Positions 37,023 to 46,320 are shown, counted from the first letter of the stretch. The stretch is DNA of 64,000 nucleotides from Phytoseiulus persimilis (GCA_037576195.1 CM075101.1:2666001-2730000); one strand, 5' to 3'. Translations and numbers: made by a program. Notes: a model not told the origin generated them from the sequence alone.

Positions 37023-37379
37023 TGATGGCGATCATAACTGAAAAAGAGCTGCAGCCCTCGTTTCTTGAGCCACTGCCATGGAACACTACTCAAGGCATCT
37101 ACGAGAGCCTGCGTTCTCTGAGTCCGATTCCTAGAGATAGTTCAAGACAGCGATCGCTGATTTGTGGGTTTGCGCCTCGTCGAAGGGCTGCTGTCCACGC
37201 CGCTTCTCGCTGGTCGGTGGGCCCTGCATGGCGGAGACGTAAAGAATGCTGGTGGCCAACGATGAGCAAAGATCGCCCTCTGGTCGAATCCACGAAACTC
37301 AGCGGCACACTTGCTTCGCACTCCGGCGCAACGCGCGCACGCAGTCCTGCCTAACTCCTAGTCCGCAGCCCTGCTGTCC
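37023..37379. other. Spacer between hairpin and array
   Basis: No gene is recognised. The minus frame at 37099-37308 and the plus frames overlap. If the hairpin and the array belong to one element, this is its interior. Confidence 0.35.
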
Positions 37380-37494
37380 GCTAAAATCGGTCCTTCGCTC
37401 AAATCGGGCTTCCGCTCAAATCGGTCCTTCGCTCAAATTGTGTCTCCGCTCAAATCGGGACTCCGCTCAAATTGGACCTCCACTCAAATATAGC
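37380..37494 (+). repeat. 17-base tandem array, about 6.5 units
   Basis: The unit is gctcaaatcggtccttc with variants, repeated without gaps. The last partial unit runs into tagcggcaccgg, which echoes the ggtgccgg end of the hairpin at 36886. The relation between loop and array suggests one repeat family. Confidence 0.9.
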
Positions 37495-37630
37495 GGCACC
37501 GGCAATCCACGTTATCGACAGTGATCCATCGGTTGTTAGGGAGAATCGCGACAAGAGAATCCGCCGGGAGCCGGAGGTGAGCGTCGCTTGGAAGAAAAAA
37601 AAACTGAGAATGCTCTCGGGTTCATGAGGA

Positions 37631-37672
37631 ATATGACGAGCTCGACTCCAAACGGCGATAAGTCCATTTTTG
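37631..37672 (+). repeat. Left terminal inverted repeat, 42 bases
   Basis: This is identical to the reverse complement of 39111-39152. It contains an ATG (37633) that opens MTSSTPNGDKSIF, and the same peptide starts the minus-strand frame at the other end. The left flank is ttcatgagga. Confidence 0.95.
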
Positions 37673-38708
37673 ATGATTTCGAGAAGATCGTTTTTTCATT
37701 CTGGTGAAAGCTGTGAGCGCATGATCACGGTAGAGCTTTGGGATCAGATAGGCAGAAGGACGAAGAGCCTAATCCAGAGTACTCCGAAAATCATTGACCC
37801 AGGAGGAGGCGGCTGAGGTACTCATCATGTTTGGACTTGTGGCGTTTCGGAAACGAACAAGAGCGAGATCTTATGAACGTCTACGTCTGCCCCCGCAATT
37901 TCACTGTTAACCGCGTATATTGTTCGAAAAACATCGACATGGAAGCACAGACTCACAGAGAGTTGGGAAATCGGCTAATTTCGCGAAATGGTGTACTTCT
38001 TGATTCTACCGCACACTAGTGGTTTTCGGGTTCATAGGTTCGACACGTCCATTTCAAATCTATCCAGCAGTTCCTCCTGATGTCTTTTGTGGGATCCTAG
38101 ATCGAGACTTTCGATGCGACGTCATGAGACCCGATGATTCCTCCCATCTAGTGAAAGCGATTGTCACATTCAGCTAGAGTCAACGAGAGTGCACCTCTGT
38201 GAGATTCAGTCATTTGTCACAAAAGATGAGCTCAGTGCGACATTAGCCGCCGCAGAACATCGCATGATGGCAGATTCGGCACTCATATTACTCAGATCTC
38301 AGCCGGACTTGAGTCGTCCGCGAGTTTCCCATCGACTGGTCGATCTATAACTTGAAAGCATTCGCTCAATCCGTTCTGAAAGCGAAACAAACTTTATTGA
38401 TATCTGAGCAACGGAGGCTCAAGATTCTCGGTGATGCCATGGAAATCTCGACAGATTTCAGCGCTCCTTCAAAGCAGGTCTCGATTCTCAAACAAGGTAA
38501 AAACTCCTCGCGTTTCATATTAGCCGAACTGAAATGTGAAGAAGAAAATCGAATGGAAGATGCGAAGAAAAAGGCTGTCATGCGCTTATTGGAAATTATT
38601 GGTGTGGACGAGAGACACCCGGCTTGCCGATTCGATTGCGGGTCTTGTTGCTCGAGGCAAGGAGAGGAGTATTCAACTCGAGCCTCCGAATCCGAGGCAT
38701 CGAATTAG
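37633..38708 (+). pseudogene. Broken unknown reading frame inside the TIR segment
   Basis: Protein-like blocks follow one another in changing frames. They are MTSSTPNGDKSIFDDFEKIV (37633), VELWDQIGRRTKSLIQSTPK (about 37730), NGVLLDSTAH (about 37990) and FQIYPAVPPDVFCGILDRDF (about 38056). Then come VTKDELSATLAAAEHRMMAD (about 38214) and a long helical part to a stop at 38706-38708, including LKAFAQSVLKAKQTLLISEQ and EEENRMEDAKKKAVMRLLEI. The final open piece is about 118 codons from 38352. Either it is a decayed gene of several hundred codons or exons joined by introns I could not define. The LLDSTA and ILDRDF blocks recall retropepsins only faintly. The product is not recognised. Confidence 0.4.
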
Positions 38709-38931
38709 AATATTCTCATCACTGATTATTTCTGCATCGAAGAATAAAATCAACAGAACGAAAACGACCGTGGTCCTCTGTGGTCAACAGCGGTCTCATG
38801 CAGGGAGGGGAGAACCGTGGTCATCGTCTCAGGTTGTGAGCTCACGAGATTGCCAACAGCGCTCCCATGCGTAGATCTCCGTTTATCCTAAAAAGCGTGG
38901 CTTTTCGGAGACATTCCTTCTCGATGGACAG

Positions 38932-39150
38932 CTACCTTGGACTCATTCCCTTCTGACAATGAAATACTGTCGGACTCATCTCCTTTTGGAAATGAACCCG
39001 TTCTTGAGCCCTCCTTTCGCGGCAGTAGCGAACGAATATCACCGATGTGGGACTAGCATTTGGAAGAGAGCTTGATCCAGAACCGATATCAATCGAAATC
39101 CGGAATTTGACAAAAATGGACTTATCGCCGTTTGGAGTCGAGCTCGTCAT
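38932..39150 (-). CDS. Hypothetical 72-aa frame starting in the right TIR
   Basis: The ATG lies in the terminal repeat, so the first 13 residues equal those of the plus-strand frame at the other end. It then diverges (VKFRISIDIGSGSSSLPNAS) and ends in an imperfect 10-residue repeat (FQKEMSPTVF then CQKGMSPR). The DNA behind that repeat is a 29-base direct duplication around 38938-38995. The family is unknown. It could be a short accessory protein or an accidental frame created by the repeat. Confidence 0.25.
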   Translation of the reverse strand: MTSSTPNGDKSIFVKFRISIDIGSGSSSLPNASPTSVIFVRYCRERRAQERVHFQKEMSPTVFHCQKGMSPR

Positions 39151-39152
39151 AT
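39111..39152 (-). repeat. Right terminal inverted repeat, 42 bases
   Basis: This is the perfect reverse complement of 37631-37672, flanked on the right by gtgtttccc. See the element entry for its meaning. Confidence 0.95.
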
Positions 39153-39560
39153 GTGTTTCCCATACTTGCCACCGACGAATCTCTGAAGGCAGAGAAAGCT
39201 GAGAAACACAGCGGTCTTCATGTCACCCAACAAGGATCCTAGAGGACCACACAATCTCCCTCCCTGCGGGATGGTGTATTCAATTCCGCACGAGGCACTT
39301 GGGTTCACATTGCGCATGAAGATGTCGAACTCCTCCAGGGCGGGGAATGGTGAGGAAAGGTAGGTCATTATGGACAAGTTGGAATTCAAGCACGGACGGA
39401 AATCGAGTCTAACCCCATGCCGAGAGTGTAAAGAGCGAGGCGTCACCTCTCCTAGGAGAAGAAGAAAGAACAACCGTGGAAGGGCGCATTCGGCAACCGC
39501 GCGGCCAGGGTTGCCCCCGAGCAGAGTGCCCCATTCGAGGTTCCAGGGAATCGAATCGCG

Positions 39561-41460
39561 ATGCTCGAGATCGAAATCGATATGCTGAAGGATCAAGACA
39601 TCCCGATACCACTCGTCACCAGACTGTTCAACGAAGCTCTCGACACCGGCACGATCCCGAGTACCTGTCGGGTCACTCACATTAAACCGATCTTCGAAGT
39701 CAAGGGCTCCCCTGAAGACGCAAGCAACTACAGGTGTATCAGCCTGGCTTCCCGTATCTATAAAGCGCTCACAAACGCACTGTCGAACCGCCTCACCCTA
39801 TACTACCTGCCGAAGATCTCTCAGCACCAACATGGCTCTCTTCCGCATCGATTTTGCGAAAAATCCGGGCGACTCAATATCCCCTCTGCTCTCCGTACTC
39901 TTCATCAATAGACTACTCGCTCGACTCGAACGGAGGAAAGTCCTCGTCAAAATGAGAGTTGGGCAGATCAAAAAAGTGATCCGAATCAAAGAAATTAATC
40001 AAGATCATTGCAGAGCTCAAAATCGTTTCCAGTCCAGGCGTTTGATCCGAAAAATTCAGCCTGGAATCCAGTGATTTGATGATTCTGATTCGAATCATTT
40101 TTTCACTCGAATCATTTCCTTCATTCGAATCATTTTTTGACTCGAATGATTTTCTGATTCGAATCAAAATCATCGAATGACTTGATTCGAATCAAAATCA
40201 TCGAATGACTTGATTCGAATCAAAATCATCGAATGACTTGATTCGAGTCAAAATCATCGAATGACTTGATTCGAATCAAAATCATCGGATGACTTGATTC
40301 GAATGGAGAATGGTCCGAATCAAAAATGATTCGAATCAAAATTATCGAGTCAAAATGATTCGAATCAAAATTATCGAGTCAAAATGATTCGAATCATGTC
40401 TGATCTGATCTGATTCGAATCAAAATTATCGAGTCAAAATGATTCGAATCATGTCTGATCTGATCTGATTCGAATCTGCCCAAGTCTCGTTTAAATGTAT
40501 GCCGATGATCTTGTTACCGCCTCAGACAATGTGGATGCAAAAAGCACTGTCAGCTCTCTCAATCTGGTACAATGAAAACAAAATGGTCATCAACCCAGGA
40601 ACAACAAAGCCTTGAAACTCCGCAAAGCAGGAGCCACCGGAGAAACCAGACTGTACATAAACAGTGCCCCGATAGAATAGCATGCATTACCTCGGGATCA
40701 TAATGCAACCGGCGCTCGGATTCGGTGACCATGTAGACGAACTCCTCACCCAACCCGCAACGACGATCGTGGGCCTCGGAAACTTACAGAAACTCCCCCT
40801 GACCACTGCTTCGAAACTATTCGAGATAAAAGTCATGCCCATCATCAGGTATGGAATGGACTGCACACGCACCAATCTCGGCAAAAGTAGTCTCAAAAAC
40901 CTTGACAGAAGCAAGCTGTCATTCCTCAAATCAACTCTTGGAGTGAGCAAGCACATGTCGAACACCTTCGTACTAGCCCCGACGAAAGGGAAGACCCTAT
41001 GTGAAAGTCTGAAAGAGCTGGGATACAGCTCCAGCGAATCCGCGTGGAGGGAATACAAGGAAGATCTCGAACCTAAAAGAGCCGAGTTCGACATAGACGA
41101 CTCCACCGAGGGACTAGCGTTCCGCGGAGAGGGATGGAAACTCGCCAACAGGAGAGACCGAGCCTTCATATGCCCAACTTCCTACCTAGCTTCCATCTCG
41201 AAATCTGTACAAGAGAAGGCTTTTTCGTCGAATGCAATAAACTATTGTATGTATCGGCAAATATTGCGGTGAAAAGAGAATTACCCGACACCACATCTTG
41301 AAATGCACATCATCATCGAGAACAGAGCGATCAACGAGATCGCAAAAGAGATATTATGAACTGTGGAAAAGCCGCGAATAAATCGCCAAGATGCGGACGG
41401 AAGGCCGAGATTATACCCCACATCATAACAGAATGCTTCAATTATCTCTCCGAGACCGAA
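39561..41460 (+). mobile_element. Second non-LTR retrotransposon (LINE), broken by satellite
   Basis: The reverse-transcriptase order is clear. THIKPIFEVKGSPEDASNYR with CISLAS comes first (39680-39750). The GDSISPLLSVLFINRLLARL motif follows (about 39869), and the catalytic MYADDLVTASDN lies at 40495-40530. WYNENKMVINPGTTK comes next. A post-RT domain fills 40682-41272 (HYLGIIMQPALGF, LFEIKVMPIIRYG, SFLKSTLGVS). After a frame change it ends in a Cys-His knuckle, CIGKYCGEKRITRHHILKC, near 41250, and a second Cys-rich block (CGKAANKSPRCGRK) near 41360. An endonuclease domain was not seen. Between the GD-SP motif and the YADD motif lies about 0.5 kb of palindromic satellite. The element is dead through this insertion, frameshifts and stops. 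The minus-strand frame at 40687-41169 is a shadow. Confidence 0.88.
39969..40477. repeat. Satellite block built on the palindrome gattcgaatc
   Basis: The self-complementary decamer gattcgaatc recurs throughout. From about 40172 five near-identical 28-base units carry atcgaatgacttgattcgaa. From about 40320 a 29-base unit (gattcgaatcaaaattatcg core) alternates with a 26-base unit ending tgatctgatct, giving a 55-base higher-order pair seen twice. The block is AT-rich compared with its surroundings. It lies exactly between two conserved reverse-transcriptase motifs of the host LINE. Confidence 0.92.
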
Positions 41461-41574
41461 GAAGGTACTCCAAAGACCCGCTGAACTAGCTCGCCCCAGG
41501 AGCTGGGTTCGATATGATATGCGTATGAAAGAATGTGGAGGACACATTGGAGGATCAATGAATGACCATAGCAG

Positions 41575-42186
41575 ATGCCGATCACAACATTTTGGCTCTT
41601 GGTTGTGATGATCATGGCGACTACAGCGACTGCGCATCATTCTTCAGGCAGGAGGGCATTCCGGCAAACTGACGGGTCTGGGGAAAAAACAGGGACGAGG
41701 AGACGATTCTTCCGCTTCTGGTGGAGCAAGAAATATATTTTTATCCCCAGTATTCGCTTATTCGGAATCGTCCTAGCATCATGGACCTGTCTGCATTCGC
41801 AAGTCAGACGCAGTCAAAACGGAATCGTTCACTCCTGGTCAACTCTCCGTTCACGTGAGACCTCTCATATATTGGCTCAACTGTTCGCCGCTGATAGTCC
41901 TACTCCGCAGTTGGAGAAACCAATGCTCGTGCCGAGGAAGGCCCCCATTTTTACACAATCGGCACTACGGGCGATTGAGAGCGAACACACAGGATTCATT
42001 CTCCTGGTCACGATCCTCGTCTTTATTGGGCTAAGCCGATTTCTACGCAGAAGGACACGCACCCATACAGCCTCTAGTGCTGTCGGCTTCTCCGTGCGAT
42101 CACCATGGGGAAACTATCGATTTCGATACTTCGATGACATGTACGTACTCGACCATTCGGACCCAAAGGGAGAGCAATTTGAGTGA
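41575..42186 (+). CDS. Hypothetical membrane protein, 203 aa
   Basis: The frame starts with ATG at 41575 and a hydrophobic leader (MPITTFWLLVVMIMATTATA) that resembles a signal peptide. Near residues 143-157 a second hydrophobic segment (GFILLVTILVFIGLSRF) is followed by a basic stop-transfer stretch (LRRRTRTH). It ends in an acidic tail (DDMYVLDHSDPKGEQFE). That order fits a type I membrane protein with a short cytoplasmic tail. It lies immediately downstream of the LINE remnant, so it may be retroelement-derived or unrelated. No family is recognised. The length is unusual for a chance frame but not decisive. Confidence 0.3.
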   Translation: MPITTFWLLVVMIMATTATAHHSSGRRAFRQTDGSGEKTGTRRRFFRFWWSKKYIFIPSIRLFGIVLASWTCLHSQVRRSQNGIVHSWSTLRSRETSHILAQLFAADSPTPQLEKPMLVPRKAPIFTQSALRAIESEHTGFILLVTILVFIGLSRFLRRRTRTHTASSAVGFSVRSPWGNYRFRYFDDMYVLDHSDPKGEQFE

Positions 42187-42196
42187 CGGCGAAGTC

Positions 42197-42355
42197 ATGA
42201 CTGAGATTCATCAGTTCATCCGTGAAGGGGAGCTCGAGGAAGGAGTGAAGTTACGAGGAACGGCAACGTCGGAACCCGCAATGTCAGGACAGTTCTCTCG
42301 AACAGGCTCGAATCAGTACATGTTCATTAGGATGATGGGAGAATTTGGAACGTGA
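42197..42355 (+). CDS. Short hypothetical frame after the membrane ORF
   Basis: The frame reads MTEIHQFIREGELEEGVKL from ATG 42197 to a stop at 42353-42355. It starts 11 bases after the stop of the preceding frame and lies in another phase. It might be a continuation after a frameshift or a separate exon. The product is not recognised. Confidence 0.15.
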   Translation: MTEIHQFIREGELEEGVKLRGTATSEPAMSGQFSRTGSNQYMFIRMMGEFGT

Positions 42356-42835
42356 CTCTTCTACCCTCGTTAATCACCTGGCTTCAGGCTTGTATGCCTT
42401 GAAAATTCGGAATATGCGAGTGCTGCACGGAGGATGAACACAAATACGAAACAGAACATGCGACTTATGGAAGTATACAGCTTTCCGGAAACAGGCGGTA
42501 GTCGGCCATAGCGGAGGGTCGATACAGACCGCGAGACGGTACATCGAGTTGCTAGGACACCTAGGAAGAGGAGTCCAGCACGGAGACGTCTCTCACGGAA
42601 TTGGACACTTATAGTTTCTGGCTTGACTTCGGAACAGCCTTCGAAGTCGCGACATTTCAGCGCAGCTCGCTCCCTTCAGATGAACTTTAGAAAGGGCCTT
42701 GGCCTCAGCACTTTCGGCCTTCAGTCGGCGATTCGAAATGAATCTGTTGGGTTGGGTTCGCCATGGAAGAAGAGCACTTCACGTCCAGTCGGCAGGCTCC
42801 AAGCCGCCTCGGTTTTTTTTTAAAACCATGAAACA

Positions 42836-43329
42836 TCTTCTGAACCAATGAGAACCGATCGGAATCCGAAAACTTGAAATGCTCATATCCCCGTTATCTG
42901 GACGGGTTCATAGCTCATGAGGTGGCTTTTGGAAAGCTCTCGAAACCAGCTTTCTGATGCCCCCTTCAGACTTTTCTCACGATCAGTTTGAATGCCTTCA
43001 AAATGAACGTATCTAACCCACTTCCCCAAAGCTAACTACTCCCTCGCTCATGCCATGATATGCTCCCTTTAGTGCGAACTTATTGCGGTAGACAGATAAA
43101 AAAATGTTTCAAGGCCAGGGTTGAAAAACTAAGAAACTGCCGTTTGTCGCCCCAAGCTAGGTCGCCTCTCATCGAATTTCCTGCGCGAACTCCAGAACAT
43201 TCGATGGTGACAGGCCCCAAGCCCGACAAAATCATGTTGCGAGCCGCAGAATGCACGGAATCAACCCCCCCAGACCCCTAAAAGTATGGTCAGATCGATA
43301 CCGGAATCAACCGCCCGTACCCCCAAGAG
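42836..43329 (+). repeat. Left arm of the second long inverted repeat
   Basis: This pairs with 43387-43878 across a spacer of about 57 bases. Shared blocks include gctcatgaggtgg, ccagctttctgatgc, tatctaacccacttcccc, tttagtgcgaac and gatggtgacaggcccc. Similarity looks like roughly 70-80% by eye, so this structure is older than the 11.5-13 kb one. The arm contains one unit of the 45-base family (agtatggtcagatcga, about 43277-43292). Confidence 0.88.
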
Positions 43330-43386
43330 TATGGTTGGATCAGTCTAGACCGCTAGATGGTGCAGGCGACAGAAGATGAGGGGGAA

Positions 43387-43878
43387 CTCTTTGGGGTCTG
43401 GGAGGATAATTCCGAGATCGATCTGACCATACTTTCTGGAGTCTGGACGGCTGATACCGTGTGTTCCACGGCTCAGAACAGGATTTTCCCTGGCTCGGGG
43501 CCTGTCACCATCAAATATTCTAGTGTTGGCGCATGAAGTTCGATGAATTTTGGGTGACCAACGACAGTTTTTCAGCCTTGGCCCCCAGACATTTGTTTTT
43601 ATTTGTCTACCGCATTGTGTTCGCACTAAAGGGGGGCATGATATGACACAAAGTCGGAAGTAGTTAACCTCGGGGAAGTGGGTTAGATACATCCACTTCA
43701 AAGTTGGCCATTTTGAAGGGATTCAAACTAATCGAGGAAAGAGTCTGAAGGAAGCATCAGAAAGCTGGATTCGCGAGCTTCCCGGGATCCACCTCATGAG
43801 CTCTGAATCTCTGAGCTTCAGGGAAAGATTCGAGCATTTCAAGTTTCCGAATCCCGATCGGTTTCCATTGTTCAGAGG
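43387..43878 (-). repeat. Right arm of the second long inverted repeat
   Basis: This is the reverse-complement partner of 42836-43329. An open frame on its minus strand (43345-43701) contains PLVRTQCGRQIK, matching PLVRTYCGRQIK encoded by the left arm on the plus strand. Small insertions and deletions separate the arms. A transcript across both would fold into a stem of almost 500 bases. Confidence 0.88.
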
Positions 43879-44371
43879 TGTCGAAATTCCAAGGCATCGC
43901 GAGCGATGGAGACATCGTTTCCAAGCTAAGGGTGCACGCCGTGCGACCGCATTCCAAACAGCGACGAATTTTCGGGCATGACCGAGACGTCGCGTGCAAG
44001 CCAGGCATAATGAAGAGATTTCGTCGAGTTTCAGCGCTTAGCCGAAGAGCTCGAGAGAAGCAAACTCCCGCATCGGCTCCGAAAAAACACATCGAGGAGC
44101 AACATCGCGTATGCAGTCGACTTGGCCGTCGTTGGGTTGGCATTGGCGACGAGGATGGTAAAATGCTAGGCATCATGCGGTTTAAAACTCCTCCTCTGGG
44201 TTTTGAATCAATCCATCTGGGTTTCTGACCCATGCTGACTTCGAGGCAAGTACTTGTCGTTTGGTTGATTGAGACTGACGGCATCCTTGCGCTGCCCAGA
44301 TTTCGTCAGGCGAGAATTATGACTCCCGTGGAATCAACTAAGGTCGGAGCCATTATCTGTGGAGACGAAAT
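43879..44371. other. No recognised gene
   Basis: Plus 43878-44228 and minus 43757-44284 are both open over much of this stretch. The minus frame has several Cys pairs (CLECGRTACT), which is suggestive but matches no zinc-binding pattern I can name. Confidence 0.3.
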
Positions 44372-44561
44372 ATGAACTCATTGCCAAGAGTCATCACGTC
44401 GAACGTACCACAATGGCAAAACATCCCGCTGCGTCGAATGAACTGTGCCCAAGGAACGTCCGTCACTGCACCAAATGTGATTCTGAGAGCCGAGGATGAA
44501 GGAATTGATGCAGGAGCAATGCTCTCACCCTTTTCCTCCGTTTTTTTTATTGTTGTTCAGG
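44372..44561 (+). CDS. Possible exon ending at a donor site
   Basis: The frame starts with ATG (MNSLPRVITSNVPQWQNI) and runs to FFIVVQ followed by a donor-like cag|gtagga at 44562. A second protein-like block (LSKAEIEAVEPMTMCNQRRK) begins at about 44591. The gap to the only in-phase acceptor is 29 bases, too short for a normal intron. Either the true acceptor is elsewhere or the frame is decayed. The family is unknown. Confidence 0.22.
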
Positions 44562-45158
44562 TAGGAAGGACGCGTTAAGTGTTAGCCAGTTGAGCAAGGC
44601 CGAGATAGAGGCGGTAGAACCGATGACGATGTGTAATCAGCGACGGAAAAATCTGTCTCACCGTTCACGGTTGGGTATCGACTTGGAAAAATTGTCGTCG
44701 AATAATTTTCTACCCCGTTGACGCTCCCTGAACGTCATTCGACAGAGTGTCGTCCACTCATGTGTCTTGCTAAATCCCTTTAGATGTGAGTGTTGCGTTT
44801 TTGTTCACAAGACATCATCTACAGGACATTGTCTGCGCTCTAAGCAGAGCATTAGGCGTACACTTCGTTCACCCACAGAACTTCTCGACTCAAGTTCTTA
44901 TGACAACAGGGTGAGCTCAAGCGAAGCCTAATCGGCTTAGCTAACAGAGCCAGAGCGGGAGCATTTATCCAATAAATTTCTCAACGGTGAACCGACTCTG
45001 AGGTGACTCCAGCTTTCGGCTACTTGAAAACAGTTTCCGAGGAGAAACGACACTGGAGCCTTGTTTGTCCTCTCCTTCAATTCTAAGAGGTTTTCGATTC
45101 ACTTCTGAGGGAATCATGCGGGATTCCTGAACATCTTTCTCCATATGGTCGATGTTTT

Positions 45159-45386
45159 GTGCAATATTCTGAGCAGCAAGCGCGAAACCACAGCAATGAG
45201 CCGACTTCGCTCGTTAATCGAATATCGGAGCAGATTTCTGCGGGAACCCTTCTGCCTTCAGCTGTTTTGCGGCCATTATGTTCAGCGCTTGGGGCGCCGT
45301 CGGCTCCGAACCGATTTCCCCACTATTTGGAGGGCAAAAGAGCTCTGGTGCCCAAGACCCCTGCCCTATGCGTCGTCGCTTGGTGA
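45159..45386 (+). CDS. Possible exon, unknown
   Basis: The frame reads TSLVNRISEQISAGTLLPSA and ends just past a donor-like ttg|gtgagatat. Its composition is Ala, Leu and Pro rich. An overlapping plus frame (45145-45423) and a minus frame are also open, so support is weak. Confidence 0.18.
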   Translation: MQYSEQQARNHSNEPTSLVNRISEQISAGTLLPSAVLRPLCSALGAPSAPNRFPHYLEGKRALVPKTPALCVVAW

Positions 45387-46136
45387 GATATGGAGCGGCG
45401 TAAAGTGTCATTCGGGATATTGATCCTCGGCCTGCGCCAATTCTGTGCTGTTCGCTACATGGGATGAGATCACCGAGAACGCTTTGTTCGATCCTCCATC
45501 AGGTGATTGTATGCACTCTACGACTCGCTGAAGGCAGGAGGCGAAGGGCGCAAAGTTGAAACAGAGCGCTTGAGCCTGCACTCAGCGATAGAATAATGTT
45601 CGGAGCTTTGCGTCTCATTGGATATTCGAGGAAGGAAGGAGCAGAGTACGCTGGCAACAGCCCAAATGTTGGTCGCTGCCGGGGATACCGCTACCTATGA
45701 GGCACTCTAGATGGGTTGAAGGAGTCAGATATGAGACATTGTTGGATGGACGGAGATGTCATTTATCAACCCAGTGCGAACCGCCGGAACAAAACCGATG
45801 CCAAATAACAATCGAAGTTTGACAAAGAGAGCCCTATGAAGGTCCGTCTGAGGCGTCGCACGTAGCAACCTCTCCTCCGGATTCGAGAGATGGACACCGA
45901 GTGCGCATCGGCGCACACGGAGTTCCGATCTTGGGAGAGTATTTCATAGGGGACCCCGGAATGGACGGAAGGGAACGACGGTCCTTCTGCTATAGATCAA
46001 CTCTGGCTGCGGTGTCTCGTCGGCATTCCAGGACCCTGTATATCCCCCAGAGATCAGTCGTTTCTTTTCGGAAGTCTATAGCCTTTATACGGACCAGTCA
46101 TATGTGACATCAAAATATATGTGGGGGACTTGGGTC

Positions 46137-46190
46137 AGCTCACTAGCGTAGCGAGGGGGGCGGTCCGCCCCGGGCATCAAGATCTTGGGC
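46137..46190 (+). repeat. G- and C-rich block with internal palindromes
   Basis: The block tagcgtagcgaggggggcgg is followed by tccgccccgggc. It contains the self-complementary ggcggtccgcc and cccggg. Similar strings occur in transposon ends in many invertebrates, and an echo (ttccgccccggtcatc) lies near 46374. It may mark the edge of an unidentified element. Confidence 0.4.
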
Positions 46191-46320
46191 TCGGCGTCTG
46201 GGGCAGCGCATCGCCAAGCCCGAGAATTGCGACGTCCCTCTGGAATCCGGCGACGGCATTCGCCAAATCCTACCTAGCGTCCCGAAACGTCCATAGGCCC
46301 TTAAGGTGGCGGGCTCTCCC

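Larger units (their letters stand above)
37631..39152. mobile_element. 1.52-kb TIR-bounded segment, probable DNA transposon
   Basis: Two perfect 42-base inverted repeats (37631-37672 and 39111-39152) bound this segment. If the outermost bases are read as TA target duplications, the repeats begin tgacgagctcgactccaaac. This would fit the Tc1/mariner habit of TA insertion. Inside, the plus strand carries a chain of protein-like reading frames broken by frameshifts, and the minus strand carries one 72-codon frame starting in the right repeat. None matches a transposase I know. It may be a non-autonomous element, an element with an unfamiliar transposase, or a gene pair sharing an inverted 5' exon. 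Perfect repeats point to a recent origin. Confidence 0.7.

Noticed and set aside
37960..38090. Possible aspartic protease motif (LLDSTA ... ILDRDF)
   Set aside because: The catalytic D-S/T-G-A is not matched, the two blocks are in different frames, and no retroviral-type reverse transcriptase follows.
40172..40311. Regular 28-base repeats that could be taken for a CRISPR array
   Set aside because: Units abut directly with no unique spacers, the core is a simple palindrome, and the context is a eukaryotic LINE; it is satellite DNA.
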